Source of the DNA: Aquila chrysaetos chrysaetos
Taxonomy: Eukaryota; Chordata; Aves; Accipitriformes; Accipitridae
Direction of reading: 5' to 3'
Length of the DNA: 64,000 nucleotides
Assembly: GCF_900496995.4 (NCBI RefSeq)
Contig: NC_044008.1
Location: 62,001 to 126,000 of the forward strand
The position numbers and the translations under genes are program-made. Below, piece by piece: positions 44,101-56,790 of this stretch; the stretch's first letter is position 1; each line of letters starts with the position of its first letter. A model generated the notes under the pieces. The model was not told the DNA's origin, ran no database searches, and saw only the letters and a list, made by a program, of their open reading frames with translations.

Positions 44101-44160
44101 GGGGCCAGCTGGGTTGGTCTGTGGGCAGAAACAAGTACTGTGAGGAGAAGGTGGTGACTA
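44101..44160 (-). promoter_or_regulatory. Candidate splice acceptors upstream of the olfactory receptor start
   Basis: On the minus strand TTTCTGCCCACAG (AG at 44,120-44,119) and CCTTCTCCTCACAG (AG at about 44,140) precede the start codon. Olfactory receptor genes usually splice one or more distant non-coding exons to the coding exon just here. The promoter should then lie further right, at an unknown position. Confidence 0.4.
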
Positions 44161-47100
44161 TAAGCCATGGGACTGCAGCACAACCACCCACAAGGCAAGG
44201 GTTTCACTGGTAGGATGGCTTTTCAACCACTATCTCCATAGTGGTTGAAAGCTTCCCATGTTGAGATTTCACAGACGAGGATTTTAGAGTCCCGAGAGCT
44301 GCTATCCAGAGTTGGATAAGTGACTGCAACAGAATCACACAGAAGAAACCAAGAATGCTGTGCATCTGGATTAACCCACACCTCCTGAGTTCTCCTGCCA
44401 GCCCAACCCCTGTCTTTATGAGTATACCAAGCACGTCTCTCTTCCTCCTGGTTGCACTTATGGCGACTACATGCTTCCCTGCCCCCTAGACATGGTCACA
44501 TCATTCCTTAGGTGCCACAGCCACTAAGCTTGCTCTTCCCCAGCTGCTGCGTTGGTGATGTGGCATCACCCTGCACCAGTTAAAAGAATTTTTTTTTTCT
44601 TTATCCTTCTCCTGCTCTGCCATGTTTGGAGTGCTTTGCTCTGTGATAACCAGCACTTAAAAAAGCACGGGTTCCAACTGAGGGTGACTCACCACATGGT
44701 GCTTGTTGAGCCACAGGCAAATCTAAGCCATCAGGGATCTCCACTGTCCTGGGCCTCCTGACCTTTCTTCCATGAGCCTATTTCAATTTTCACCCCAACA
44801 CAAGCGTTTTGCTTACCAGCATGTGAAGCTACAATCACCATGTCCACACAATGGACGAGGCATAGGGAAGCAGTTATTGCTCATAAACCTCAGCCAAGGG
44901 CTGTTGAAGGTGGTGCTTGCGGCCAGGGCTGCTGGAGCCCCCATGCCAGTACCACGAAGCACAGCCAGATGTAGGCTAGCGCTTTGATGCGCAAATACGG
45001 CCTGGTGTAGCAGCCTCTGTGAGGCTGCTGAAGAAATGGGGCTGAGTGAGAGGTTAAAAACCACCTGCCATCACCTTGTCATGGGGTGCAGATCTGTCGT
45101 AGCCAGCACTCGACACAGGCACACACTGCACTAAGCCAGTCTGAAACCAGGGGCTACTCTCGGCTGGGTGAGGAAAAGGATCCAAGAGGCTTAATCTCAC
45201 ATATATGATGATAAGGGGGCAAACAAGGCTGGAAAACACCAGGGCAGACTGTGGCTGCATGACAATACAGGGCATCTTGGGGAACCACAGGTCATCTTGG
45301 GGCTGTGCATAACAAAATCATGCTCTCCCTATGCAGCTTTTTCTTTGGCTCCATTTGATTGCCTCAGCAGACGTTAGCGCTCTCAACTAGTCCTGAATCA
45401 GAGAATAAGGTAACTGGCCAGGGTGCCAGCCATCGCTGAGCAAGTGTTTGCCGGGAGTTGCGGCGGGACGAGTGCTGGCTTCTGGCCCGGTTCTCACTGA
45501 CAGCACTGGGGCATGGTTGGGGTGCAAGGGAGGATTGCATATCACTGAACTGAAGTATTTAGTTCCCTGCTATTCTGACTTGGAAATTGTACACTTTGAA
45601 ACAAGGCCTGCCTCCCTCAGTACAGGGCAGCTGTGAGCAGTTTTTCCTTATGGGTAACACTGACAAAACTCCCGTGGTCAGGATTCAACAGCGTTCCCAG
45701 ACAAGCTATTAATTCATGTCACTCTCCATTTACTAAACATTAAAGATGTCACCTGATGGCTATGCAGGGGCCCATTGCCATTATATAAGGCCAAAGTAAA
45801 CATGACCAAAATGTGTTTTTAGCAACTGAGGTTAATTGTCATGTCTCTTCATGAGATTAAACAACATGGTTAAATTCAGGTTGGTACCCTTGCTTTACAC
45901 CCATTAATCTGTTTTTAATGTCTCTGTCTAAAGCATGTAGCTACGTATCAGGCATGATTTTAAAACGTTGAGCAATGGAGAATTCACTGTTTCTGTTGGG
46001 AGGGTTTTTTTACAGCTACTTACCGCAAGAATCTGTCAAAGCACTGTTAAAAATTTTGTGCTTTTTTTCCTGTTGGAATTGCGCAAATGTCAGCTCTGTC
46101 TCATTCATAATTTTCAGGTCTTTCTCTTCCAGATAAATGACCTTCTAATCTAATGGTATTTTCTCCTTGCTTCTACTTGCACACTGTGATCAATATCAGT
46201 GTTTGCTGAGTAGAAGAAGAGCTAAATTCTGATTAAGTTCTCTTTTACTCTCCAGTTTTTCAACTTTTTTTTTTAATATTGAGAGGAAATTTTTCAGTCA
46301 AAAAATTAATTCTTCTGTGTATAGCATAATGACATCCAAACTTGTTACTCTATCTTGGACATAGGTGCTACAAGGCTGAGAAACCACTGCCTGGGCAAGC
46401 TCTCCAGCAGTCTCCCAGATCAACATATTCTTTAATATTTTTTTTTATTATTACTAATTCTGCATACATTAGACAGGTACCTAAGGACTATATCATCCAA
46501 CATTCTGGAAATCTCGAACCATCGCTCTTCCTGCAGCCAGCTCCCAGCCAAAGCCGTGGGCATTTTGGTGCAAGAACAGCCTAACTTGTTTGGCCCAGCA
46601 TTGCAGGCAGGAGCAGGGGCTAGAGCTGGGAGAGACCACAGCAATGTTCCCTAGGAATCGCCTCCCGACTCCAGCTGTCCCTGTCTGCAAAGCTGCATAA
46701 TGTGCACGTTGATCTGTATAAATTCAAAATCATATATGTGTGAACTTTCACAGTGCTAAGTCAGTTAGTGGTTTTGTTAGGGCACAAGTACCTCCATGGT
46801 GTAAGTGTGAGAGGGGAAACCTCTGTCCAGGATCTTGTTGGCTGCTTTTACTACTGATCTGTTAGCCAGAGGCAGAAGTCTGCTGACAAGTTACGGTGAA
46901 GCCAGCACCAGTGAAGGCAGGGACTTGCCTGTTACACAGGAGGAATAGGGGACCTCAGGAATCAGCATGATAAAAATAAGAATAAATTTAATGGTAGGGG
47001 GTTAGGCATGTAAGGGTTAGTCACCTGTTTATACTCTGAACTGAGGCTCAACACTTGGAAGTAAGAGCAGGTGAGCAAGAGGTGTGTGAGCCCATCGCAC

Positions 47101-50100
47101 GCTACCAACGAGCCCTTGGTTTGATGTAGGTACACAGCAATGACATGAAAGTCATTGTATTTGCAGCAGCAGCAAGGAATTGTTAGTTCCACTGTAGGAG
47201 GGAGAGCGAGTTCTGGAAAGCTGCAGATGATGCTCTCCCCATGCTGACAAATTCAGGCTGGATTAGGCATGGAGCTACCGGGCTACAGTACAGCTGTAGG
47301 AGTCATGCAGATGAATGACCCTAATTTTTCACCATGGTCTGGAGCAATGTAGCAGTCAGTGGACACAGCCACATGACAAGAAATGCCAGATTTAAACTCT
47401 TTGTCCTCAGACATCCTGTACACAATGAAATAGGAAGACATGGTAGGAAAATCTCCCTTTCTCCCTTGGACTGCACAGGAATGAGCCCTGAACGAGTCTC
47501 CACCTTGCCTCAGCTCCTTTCCTCTCTCTCTCTCACTTGCACTGAAGGCGATTTCTCATGGTAACTAATGACTTACCAAGTATTTCCCAGTGCAGCTACA
47601 CCTTTGCACAACGCTGACCAGTCCAGAAAGGCTGGATAGGGTGGCAGAGAGGAAGCACTGATGCCACTGCCACTGAGGCAGCTGGTTTCTGTCATTTCCC
47701 CTAGGAGAAGGAAGGTACCCCTGACCGGTGCGATGGTGATGCACTAATCTGAGACCCAGCTCAGCTCTGGTGCAGTCCCTCAAGCAGGGTGCCATACATC
47801 ACCACTGTGTACTTCTGCATAGCTCCAGCATTTTGGGGTGCAATAGGTCACCGTTCCTCCTACAGGAAGCCATACGTGTGCTGTGCCCACCCAGGGAAGC
47901 CAGCTGCTCCTGCAGGAGGATGTGGCTTTCCTCTCCAAGCCACCACATCCTATTTACACTCAGGTGAGCAGACTAGATAGCCTGGAGCATATAGCGATGG
48001 GAGGTAAGGTCCTGAGCCTTGGGTATGGTTCAGTCCCAGTTTGAGGTGATGGCTGGACTGAGGGAGCCAGCAATAACACAGGATTAATTTCTCCTGACAA
48101 GGACTGGATTGTTTTGTTTGAGGCAGCCACAGTCTGCTTGCATGCCCAGACTACCCAGGAGCTCTGGGTGCCAGTATTGGGTTTGCCCCCAGGTAGTGTG
48201 CCGATAGGGACGCCTGGGAGTGTCCCACCATGAGTGAGGCCCTGCCCCACCATGGGCAGCAGTCTTGCCCTCCCAGCCCTCCCTTACCTTGATGTCCAAG
48301 AGCAAACAGTGGACGGCATCCAGTGCTTGGTAAGAGGGAAAAACTAGCAATGTCCCCAAGTGCTGTCCAGTTTGTCATACCTGCAGGAGGAAAAGCCTGT
48401 GTGTCCTCAAGGCTTGCGAGCGGAGGAGAGGCTTTTAACCCTCCAAGGGCCCTGTGGGAGAGGCTTCCAGAGGTAGCTCTTGTTCAGTGGCAGGAGCAAG
48501 GAGCAGAGGACCATTCCCCTGATCAGCCTGCACAAGTGGGATCTGAGCCCACAGGACAAAGCCATTCTGGCACAGCACCCACCTTGAGCTCCTGTTCTGC
48601 TCCAGGCTGTGCCAAGTGCTGACCAGCCAGAGCTCTCTAGCCCTGGCCTCCTGCTCCAGCCCTGTGGCAGCTCTTGGGGTGCCTGGTCTCCGGCACCACT
48701 GACCATGCCAGGCACCCCGGGCCATAGGAGGGTGGCCAGCTGGGGAGGCTGAGAGCTGCAGTCCCCATGCCCTAAGTCCTTCTTTATGACCCTGTTTTAT
48801 CTGTTGCAGGACTATGAGGTGCCTACACCAGCCAGTGCCAGGAGAGAGGCAGCAATGAGGAGGGTTGGCCATTGGCCACACTTGCAGCAACAAACCTGTG
48901 GGCAACACAGCCATAAGGTGACTGTGTGGTATCTGCACCACATCCATGCTCCCACCATCTACAGTAACCATGATCACTCAGCCCAGGCTGTGCAGGGCTC
49001 TCTGGAGTGGCGAGTGTGGTCCAGGGGAATAGGAGAGAACATGGCCATTGTGGAACTGTGATCTGGGAGCAGCTCTGATTGGACTTAGGGAACCAAGTAG
49101 AACCCTGTGAGTTCTTGAAGAGTGAGGCGGCAGGATTACATGGATTTACACAGGGTGATTGCTGCCTGCTCTGACCCTGGAGCCATTCCTGATAGAAACA
49201 GCAGGTTTAGCTGGACTTCACCACATACTGCCATGGAAATATAAAGTGCGAAACCCAGGAAGTGTGAAGACTGCAACAGGGAGTGCACCTGGAGATCAAG
49301 ACTGAGACATGATTCTTTCTGCAGCAGGAATACAGTATTGCTTTATTGCAATCTTTTTGCAACCTCTTTTTCCTGATGGTCGGGCAATAGGAGCTGATCC
49401 TATAATAAGCTCTGTATCTGAAATTTCAAGAGCTGAGGAGCTGAGCAGTAGCATCGTTTGGAAAGTAGGGAAAGCATAGGCAACAACCCTACACGGGAAG
49501 CAATACGCTGTATTCAAATTCAACATAGACACTAGAGGGGGCTACTACCTCAATGAGGAGAAAATTCGTGTCCGAGAGGATGTCTCGGGTTGTAAAGGAT
49601 GAATAGCAGTAATTATGAGGCCTGTATGTCTAAAAGTGTGTTTTCAGGAAAGCTGGGCTGACAGGGTAGAAGGACCACGATAACAGGACTTTGTGACACA
49701 GCTATTTGCATTGAGTTTACAAAATTACACCTTTCTCTTCTGGCAATGATGAACATTTCCTTGTTTGTTTCATACAGAAACTCAGTGGCATGACATTCCA
49801 ATATAACCTGGCTACTCTCGCAGGATTTTAGATGTAGGCACATGCTGGCAGCACTTGGAGAAACCCCCTCCCACACTGATATTTGAACTAGAGCTTTGCT
49901 GAGACCATCAACACTTAGCACAAATATTAAAATATACTGAAATCTTGCCAGATGCCAGAAACTTGGTATTCAGTTCTGGTAATCCATGTCCACTTCCTGT
50001 GGTAATGTTCAAGACAAATTTTATGAGAAGAAATATCAATGTTTGTGTCCTCCTCTGGTCTACTGAGGCATATCAAATCTAGCCTTAGGGGTCCAGTGAG

Positions 50101-50720
50101 AAATCAAAATCTCCATGAATTTGTAAAGTGTTAAGGGAGTTGTTTTTTTAAACCAAATGCCTAAATTTGGGTGTGTAACCATAAGGATTGGGCCCAGCTC
50201 CTGTAAGTACTTAGCACTTCTGGAAATCAGACTCTTAACTGGGTGCAGGGCCCTTAACTTCTTCAAGCATAAGTGTTGCACTTTCCAAAAAATCAAGTGT
50301 ACTGATGTAGAACTGGGAACCTCTCCAAGTTATGTTTCCCTACTTGTTTTAAGAGATGCACTCTTCCAGCTCAAGAATTCTTTCTCAAGCAAATCCACCA
50401 TCGCTTGTATCACAGCTTACCACAGCAATACTGCCAGCTCACTGTTAATGGTCTCCACATGTGCACAAATGCTTCCTTTGGACACAGACAAGGAAAACAG
50501 TGCAATTCATGGTGTTCAGGGTGGCAGGCTGCTTGCTGGATCCAACCCCTACCCAAAGTACAGCCAGCTCCATGTCAAAGTTGCTCTGGGCTATATCCAG
50601 TCAGGTCTGGAAAACCTTGAAGGCCAGAAATCCCACAGCCTCTCTGAGACCCTGCTCCACTACTTAATAAGCCTCAGAGTGACTGTTGTTCCTTACACCC
50701 AGGTGGAAGGAAACCTCTTG
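44161..50720. other. 6.5-kb intergenic stretch without a recognised gene
   Basis: I inspected this region for exons and repeats and found no conserved protein motif, RNA gene or datable mobile element. T-rich runs occur at 44,589-44,599 and 46,434-46,450. GC-rich patches at 47.9-49.0 kb produce overlapping frames up to 180 codons on both strands that match nothing known to me. Confidence 0.35.
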
Positions 50721-50724
50721 AACT

Positions 50725-51389
50725 TCTAACTCTGAAACCTCCGGGCGTTTTGGTTGATGGTAAGCTCAATATGAGTCAACAATGTGTCCTGGTGGCCAAA
50801 AGGGCCAACCGTATGCTGGGGTGCATTAGGCACAGTATAGCTAACTGGTCAAAAGAAGTGATTGTCCCTCTATACTTAACTGTACCTCAAGTACTGTGTG
50901 CAGTTTTAGGCTCCGCAATGTAAGCAGGATATAGAAATATTAGAATGTGTCCAAAGGAATGCAACAAAGGCAGTGAAAAGACTAGAGGGCATGACTTAGG
51001 AGGAGCAGGTGAGGATACTAGGTTTGTTCAGCTTAGAGGAGACTGAGGTGACCTCATTGCTATCTACTTCTTCATGAGGGGCAGTGGGGAGGGAGATCTG
51101 ATTTATCTCTGGTGTCCGGTGATAAAATGCGAGGGAATGGCTTAAAGCTGTGTCAGGGGAAGTTCAGATTGGAAATTAGGCAAAAGTTCTTCACTGAGAG
51201 GGCAGTCAAGCACTTGAACAAGCTTCCCAGGGAAATGGTCATGGCTCCAAGCACGTCAGTGTTCAAGAAGCATTTGGACAACACTTACATGTATGGTTTA
51301 ACTTTTAGGTTGCCCTGTGTGGAGTTGAGAGTTGTCCTCAATCATCCTTGTGGGTCCTTTGCAACTGAAAATATTCTATGATTCTATGA
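50725..51389 (+). mobile_element. CR1 LINE, 3' part
   Basis: The copy runs from GGGCGTTTTGGTTGATGGTAAGCTCAATATGAGTCAACAATGTGT (GVLVDGKLNMSQQC) through CAGGGGAAGTTCAGATTGGAAATTAGG to the tail TATTCTATGATTCTATGAA. It is interrupted by stops. The next CR1 copy begins immediately in the opposite direction. Confidence 0.85.
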
Positions 51390-52205
51390 ACTTGAAACCT
51401 CCTGTCTGAATTTTGCCTGCTGCCTCTCATTCTCCCTCCATGCCCCATTGTGATAAGCCTGGCATTGTTTTCTTGGTAACTTCCCCATAGGTACTGGAAG
51501 GCTGCTATTTTGTCCCCCCAAAGCCATTCTTTCTGCAGGCTGAACAAGCCCAGCTCCCTCAGCCTCTGCTCACAGTGCAAGTGCTCCAGCCCTGACCATC
51601 TTGGTGGCTCTCCACTGAATTCTGAATTTGTTGGTGTATTTCTTGTTTCAGGGAATGCAGCACTGGATGCAGTAGCTGGATATGATCTCAGAAGTACTGA
51701 GGGCCATAACCACTTCCCTCATTCTACTCTCTTTGGTTCTGTTCACACAACCCAGGATGCTTTTGGCCACCTTTGCTGCCAGGGCACGTCTCACTCATGT
51801 CTGGCTTGCTGCCTACCAAGGATGCCTAGGGCCTTTTCTGCAGAGCTGCTGCCCAGCCAGGCATCCCCAGACAGTCTTGTTGCCAGGGGCTCTTCCTTCG
51901 CAAGTGCAGGACTTGGCATTTGTCCTTGTTGAATTTCATAGAATTTCTTCTGGCTCATTCTTCCAGTCTGGCCAGGTCCCTCTGGATGGCAGCCCTGCTG
52001 TTGAGCATATTGACTGGTCCCCTCGATTTGGTGTCACCCGCAAATTTGACAAGAGGGTACTCTGTCATCTCTTTCATATCACTAATGGAGATGTCAAACA
52101 GGACAGGTGCCAGGACAGATACCTGTGGTGCTCTACTTGTCACTCGCCTCCAGGTGGAGATGACCTGTTAACCACCACTCTCTAAACCTGACGATCCAGT
52201 TTTAC
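51390..52205 (-). mobile_element. CR1 LINE-related copy, tail-to-tail with the preceding one
   Basis: The minus strand shows [18 protein letters not shown] (51,338-51,580 frame), followed upstream by the segment reading SRAAIQRDLARLEE and GAPQVSVLAPVLF (51,955-52,143). These are the ORF2 order expected of CR1: the PQG..LGP-like motif, the AIQRDL helix, then the ERLRELGLF end. It is strongly diverged, an older subfamily. Confidence 0.8.
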
Positions 52206-52765
52206 ACCACTGCTTTCATTGATGTTGCTGTTGCTTGGACATATGCAAGCTGAATGCACTTTTCATCCTGAATCTTCTACACACACTTCTACTGGCTGGG
52301 CAACCTCATTTGCCCTGTCTTTCTGTGGCCATATCTGGCTCAGAAGCTTAGTGGTTTGTTAATGTCAATGTTTCTCCCTGCTGGCTGCAATGGGCCTGGT
52401 TTTTCCCCTCAGTGATTTTGACTGTCACTGATGCAGTTTTGATGGTACTAAAACTGTACTGTCCACCGCAGATGTCATCCAAACAGTAGTTCAAAGAGAT
52501 TTAATACAAACTGTAGCTCTGTGTGTTCTCTTTTTCCTCTGAACATCCCTTTTAAAAAATCTCCATGGGCAATGTTCTGTATGATTTTCTCATAAATACC
52601 ACAGTTGTAACACTCAGACTTACTTAACAGATGTTATAGTAAACCACCCTGCTTTACTATGACATCAATATAGTCAAGTATCCTGAGCTTCCAACTCCCT
52701 TCTACCAGCCAGACATTGCCATACTGGGGTAGGTCCTGTGGAGGTCATAGAGGTGGTTTGGGGTT
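52206..52765. other. No gene recognised
   Basis: Unique sequence between CR1 copies; nothing supported. Confidence 0.4.
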
Positions 52766-53115
52766 GGAGTACAGGACATACAAGGAGAGGCTGAGACTGC
52801 CTTGCTCAGCCTAGAAAGGAGAAGGCAAAAGGGAGACCTTACTGTGGTCTGCAGCTGCCTAATGGAGTGGAGAGAGATGACGGATACAGACTCTTCTCAT
52901 AGTTGCATGGTGATGAGAAGAGGCAACAGGCACAAGCTGTAACCGGAGACATCCTCACTAGATGTCAGGGAAAAGTCCTTCAGGCACTGGATCAAAGTCC
53001 TGAGAGGCCATGGACTCTTTGTCCTTGGAGATACTCAGCACTCACCTGGCAACAGCCCAGAGCAACCTGTGCTAAGGGGTCCTGCTCTGAGCAGGGCTTG
53101 GACCAGGGGCTCCTT
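52766..53115 (+). mobile_element. CR1 LINE, diverged 3' fragment
   Basis: GGAGAGGCTGAGACTGCCTTGCTCAGCCTAGAAAGGAGAAGGCAAAAGGGAGACCTTACTG is the ERLRLPCSA.KGEGKRETL version of the ORF2 end. GATGAGAAGAGGCAACAGGCACAAGCTG and remnants of the 3' region follow. Too degraded to place its ends exactly. Confidence 0.65.
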
Positions 53116-55055
53116 TCCACCAGCACAAGTCTGATTTCTGGAATGAAATGCTTATCAGGTTTTATAAGAACAATATTTCAGGCTTTGTCCCATTGATTTC
53201 CTCAGGGAAAGAGTTTCCTTTGGGAAATTTGTTTTGCAGATAAGTTGCCTGTTTGCTGGACCAAGCAAGAAACAAGAATAAGCAAAATTTGGCATTTCCA
53301 GTTTGGCCTACGCAAGATAGGACAAAAGCCTCACATTGCATCTTGTGAGAGTGGTAATGGATTACTGTCTGACTTTTTTTTTTTTCCTAACACTTGACAA
53401 GGAGATTTTCTGGCTGAAGAAAATTGCATTGTCTCAAGCTTTTATTCAGTTTAATTGACCACTTGTGTTCATATTTTAAAAAAAAAGGCAATGAGGGTTG
53501 TACCTATATGATCCAACTATAAAACTGGCCAAAGCTGACCTGATTTACTTGTGTTAGTCATGGGCTAAGAGCATGCACAAACTCAAACACCATGATCAAG
53601 CGTTAAGTGACTTGTTACCCTGTGGTATCATCCCTGCACTGTGGGGTTTTGGGGCAGGTCTAACACCTACACACAGTCACGGAAAGTGGGGTCCTGGCAC
53701 CAGCCCCAGGGTCACTGTTTCTTCCCGGCCAACTTGTACTCAGAAAGCGACAAGGAAAGTCTTTCCTGTCACCGGTGAGCAGCACTTTTGCTTAATGATT
53801 GCTGCCTGGTACTTCCTGGACAGCGATGGCACCTGCTGCCCCATCTCCATTCCTCCTTCTTCCTATGGCCAGCTCCATCCTCCTGCTGCATGGAGCCAGC
53901 CCTCCAAGGATTCTCACTCAGGCTTTGCCCAGGCTTGGGCATCAAGTCTGCCCCAGGGGCCAATTAGTGCACTTTAAACAAGATGCTTTAAATAGAAGGC
54001 TGAAGTTTGAGAGAGAAGTTTTCTTGTTTCCAGTTTGTCCCCTTGGTACCCATTCCCCACAGGCTTCTCTCCACAGAGAAAATGCCACTAGAGTTTCAGT
54101 GGCAATTACTAAAAGCCTAGAGCACTTCACTTCCTCACCTGGCATGTTTTTCTGAGACTTGTAAATAAGGCACAAAGTGGGCTATTAAAAGTTTGAGGCA
54201 GTCACTTATGCAATAACTTTGAAGCTGTTTACATCTGCTGTAATCAATTGCATCATAATGTAGAAGCGGCAGAATGAGACATGGAGAAAGAATGTCTTTG
54301 TTCTATATAGACTTCCTATCTTTGAAATGTTCACACTCTAGACAAAAAGATACACAAAAAGTTGTTGAAATATTGAAAGGAGAAAAAGGTAAATAATTTA
54401 ACAGTGCTTTAGCAGTCAACAGGAAATACCTGAATGACAGTAAACTTTATGGAAAACACGAGTTATTGCAACAGGAAATACAAAGCTGAAGTTCCATGGC
54501 CATTTGTAATACCGATTGTGCCTTCTTGCCCAAATTCCTGCTCTAGTCTGAGGCAGTATATCTACACCACGTATGTATACTACAGCCATGTCAGATAGGT
54601 ATGACAGATTGTTATAGGTATGAAGGGCAGTTTGATATCCCTGGCTTTTACTGGGAGCTACAGGTTCCTGACCCATCTGCGGGGTGGGTGCATAGGGAGA
54701 TACAGGTCCGTATTTAGCACAGGACCCACTCCATGACTGATGTGAGCCAGACCACAGCTACATGTCTGGAGCGGGTACCACAACAGGTGCTGCAGCAAAA
54801 GCACATTGGCTACAGCCACAGTGCCTGATCTGAGCACCTGGAGAGACATCTCACAATATGAAGCTGGGCCAGAGTTTTTCATAGAAATGTATGTGTTTCA
54901 GTTTTAGATATGAACTTGATTTACTGTTGGAGGAATTTAGCAAGAGTGTTTGTGGCAACATTGGGAGTCAGGACGTAGCATGCCTTGAGCAAATAGAGGG
55001 AGCACAGCACGAGCCCTTATGAAAAATTTTACAAGGGAAAGACAGTGCTGCTGAT
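53116..55055. other. No gene recognised
   Basis: Unique AT-rich sequence with a short CT-rich middle (53.6-53.97 kb). Overlapping frames up to 134 codons have no recognisable motif. Confidence 0.35.
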
Positions 55056-55545
55056 TTGATAGCCAGAATTCAACAGAGACACCAGCACTGGCTTCTTGAC
55101 CTATTCAGAGTAATACATGGTGTAGCGCAAAGACGACATAGACTCACCTGCACTAGTCATTCAGTGCTCTTTCATCAATGGAGAGTGACAGGTGGTTTGG
55201 GGGCAATTTGCCCAATCTGGCAGGCTGGGACAGCTCAGACTCATGGTCCCTCTGGAGACTGGTGCCAGGTCCAAGACAGTCTGAACATCCCTGGAGCCTG
55301 CTTCCAACATCAGCTATTCTGCAGGTATGGAGGTGCGCACCACTTCCATTGTCAAGCAGGGCACAAGCAATCCAGGAGATTTCTGGATATGGGGAGGCAC
55401 TCTCTGCCGGACACAGTACTCACAAGAAAGAACTGGTCAGGCATGTAAAGCCTGAGGGTAGCCTTAGATGCAGTGACCACAAGACGGAGGAGTTCAGAAT
55501 CCCGGGACGAGGGAAAAAAGCAAAAGGTGTGAGGGCCTGAGGGCA
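55056..55545 (+). mobile_element. CR1 LINE, ORF2 endonuclease segment
   Basis: Near 55,420-55,510 the translation reads HKKELVRHVKPEGSLRCSDHKTEEFRI. This matches the CR1 apurinic endonuclease end, where the SDH motif carries the catalytic aspartate and histidine. It is the only piece of CR1 endonuclease recognised in the window. The frame is broken and the transcriptase does not follow. Confidence 0.7.
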
Positions 55546-55639
55546 CTAATATGCCTCAAGGTCCCTGACCGGTCTGATGTGGGACCTCCACCCACGCTCT
55601 GCCCATGGGCCCAAGAGCTCCAGTTCAGCTCAGGCCTGG

Positions 55640-56145
55640 ACCTTAATCCCTGCTATCACAGGCAAAACAATCTCAGCTCAAGGAATTTCTCTTAATTTAT
55701 TGCCAATTAACACAAATTGTTAATTACTGATTCAGATACTCAGGAAAAACCAAGATGACAAATAATTAAAGAAACCCTTAGGGAAACACCTTTCCTTCCC
55801 TTTCCCAGGCTCAGCTTCAGTCCAACACCTTTTCTCCTCCCTTCCTTGTCTCCTCTCCTCTTGTTGTCCCTGCATGTTACGCTTAGTTTCCCCCAATCCT
55901 TTTGATGAGGTGACGGGCAGCACAGGAGGTTGGGGTCAGTGTGTTGTGCTTTCTTTTTCCACTCATTGCTTCTTATTCTTTTCTTCTACTGCTCTTTCCT
56001 TCTCGTTTCCTCTGCTCAGTCACAACACACCCATGGGCTGCAGTCCTCTCAGGAGTGTACCTGCTCCAATGTGGGTCCTCCACAGGCTGCAGCTCCTCAG
56101 AGGTGCCCCTGCTCTGGCATAGTTCCTCCCTAGGCTGTAGTCCCT
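55640..56145 (-). mobile_element. Endogenous-retrovirus LTR, 3' half, minus orientation
   Basis: Read on the minus strand it has CTGCAGCC.GTGGAGGACCCAC.TTGGAGCAGG units, a purine-rich stretch, TTTCTTTAATTATTTGTCATC, an AATAAA at about 55,702-55,697, and an end TTTTGCCTGTGATAGCA. This is a common avian LTR pattern. The CTGCAGCCC.TGG units are shared with the LTR-type part of 27,096-27,640, so both may come from one family. Confidence 0.6.
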
Positions 56146-56147
56146 TC

Positions 56148-56790
56148 AGGGAGAAATGGGCCAGTGGGAATGTCATGAAGTTCAGTAGAGGGAAATGCAA
56201 AGTCCTGCACCTGGACAGGAATAATTCCATGTGCCAATACTCCACTGAGGGGCCAAAACAACTTCACAAAGAAGTACCTGGTTGTCCTGATGGGCAACAA
56301 GCTAACCATGAGCCAGCACTACCAAGAGCATTGCCAGCAGGTTGAGGGAGATCTTTTCCCCTCTAATCGGCCCTGGTGAGACCGCATCTAGAGTACTGTG
56401 ACGAGTTCTAGGCTCCCCAATACAAGCCAGGGCAAAACTGGAGTCCAGCATGAATATGATTAAGAGATTTAAGCATCTGACGTGAGGAGAGGCTGAGAGC
56501 TGGGGCTGTTTAGCCTTAAGAAGAGGAGGCTCAGAGGGGTTTATCAATGTGTATAAACACCTGATGTGAGGCAGTAAAGAAAACCAGTGGTATCCAGGGA
56601 GTAGACAAGAGGCAACAGGCACAAACTGAAATACTAGAAATTTCACTTAAACATAAGAATATTTTTTTTTTTTACTGTGAGGGTGATAAAACAAGGTCTT
56701 GAGCAACCTGCTTTGAGGTGGGGATTTTGGATTAGACAATCGCTAGAGGTCCTTTCCAACCTTCAGCTTTCTATGATTCTGTGACTCAGG
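56148..56790 (+). mobile_element. CR1 LINE, 3' part
   Basis: The copy starts GGAGAAATGGGCCAGTGGGAATGTCATGAAGTTCAGTAGAGGGAAATGC and ends GGTCCTTTCCAACCTTCAGCTTTCTATGATTCTGTGA. Inside, the A-rich spacer before the 3' end has grown to a T run at about 56,661-56,674. It follows directly on the LTR piece. Confidence 0.85.

Noticed and set aside
47900-49060. Overlapping frames of up to 180 codons on both strands
   Set aside because: GC-rich composition explains them. No conserved motif or splice pattern was found.
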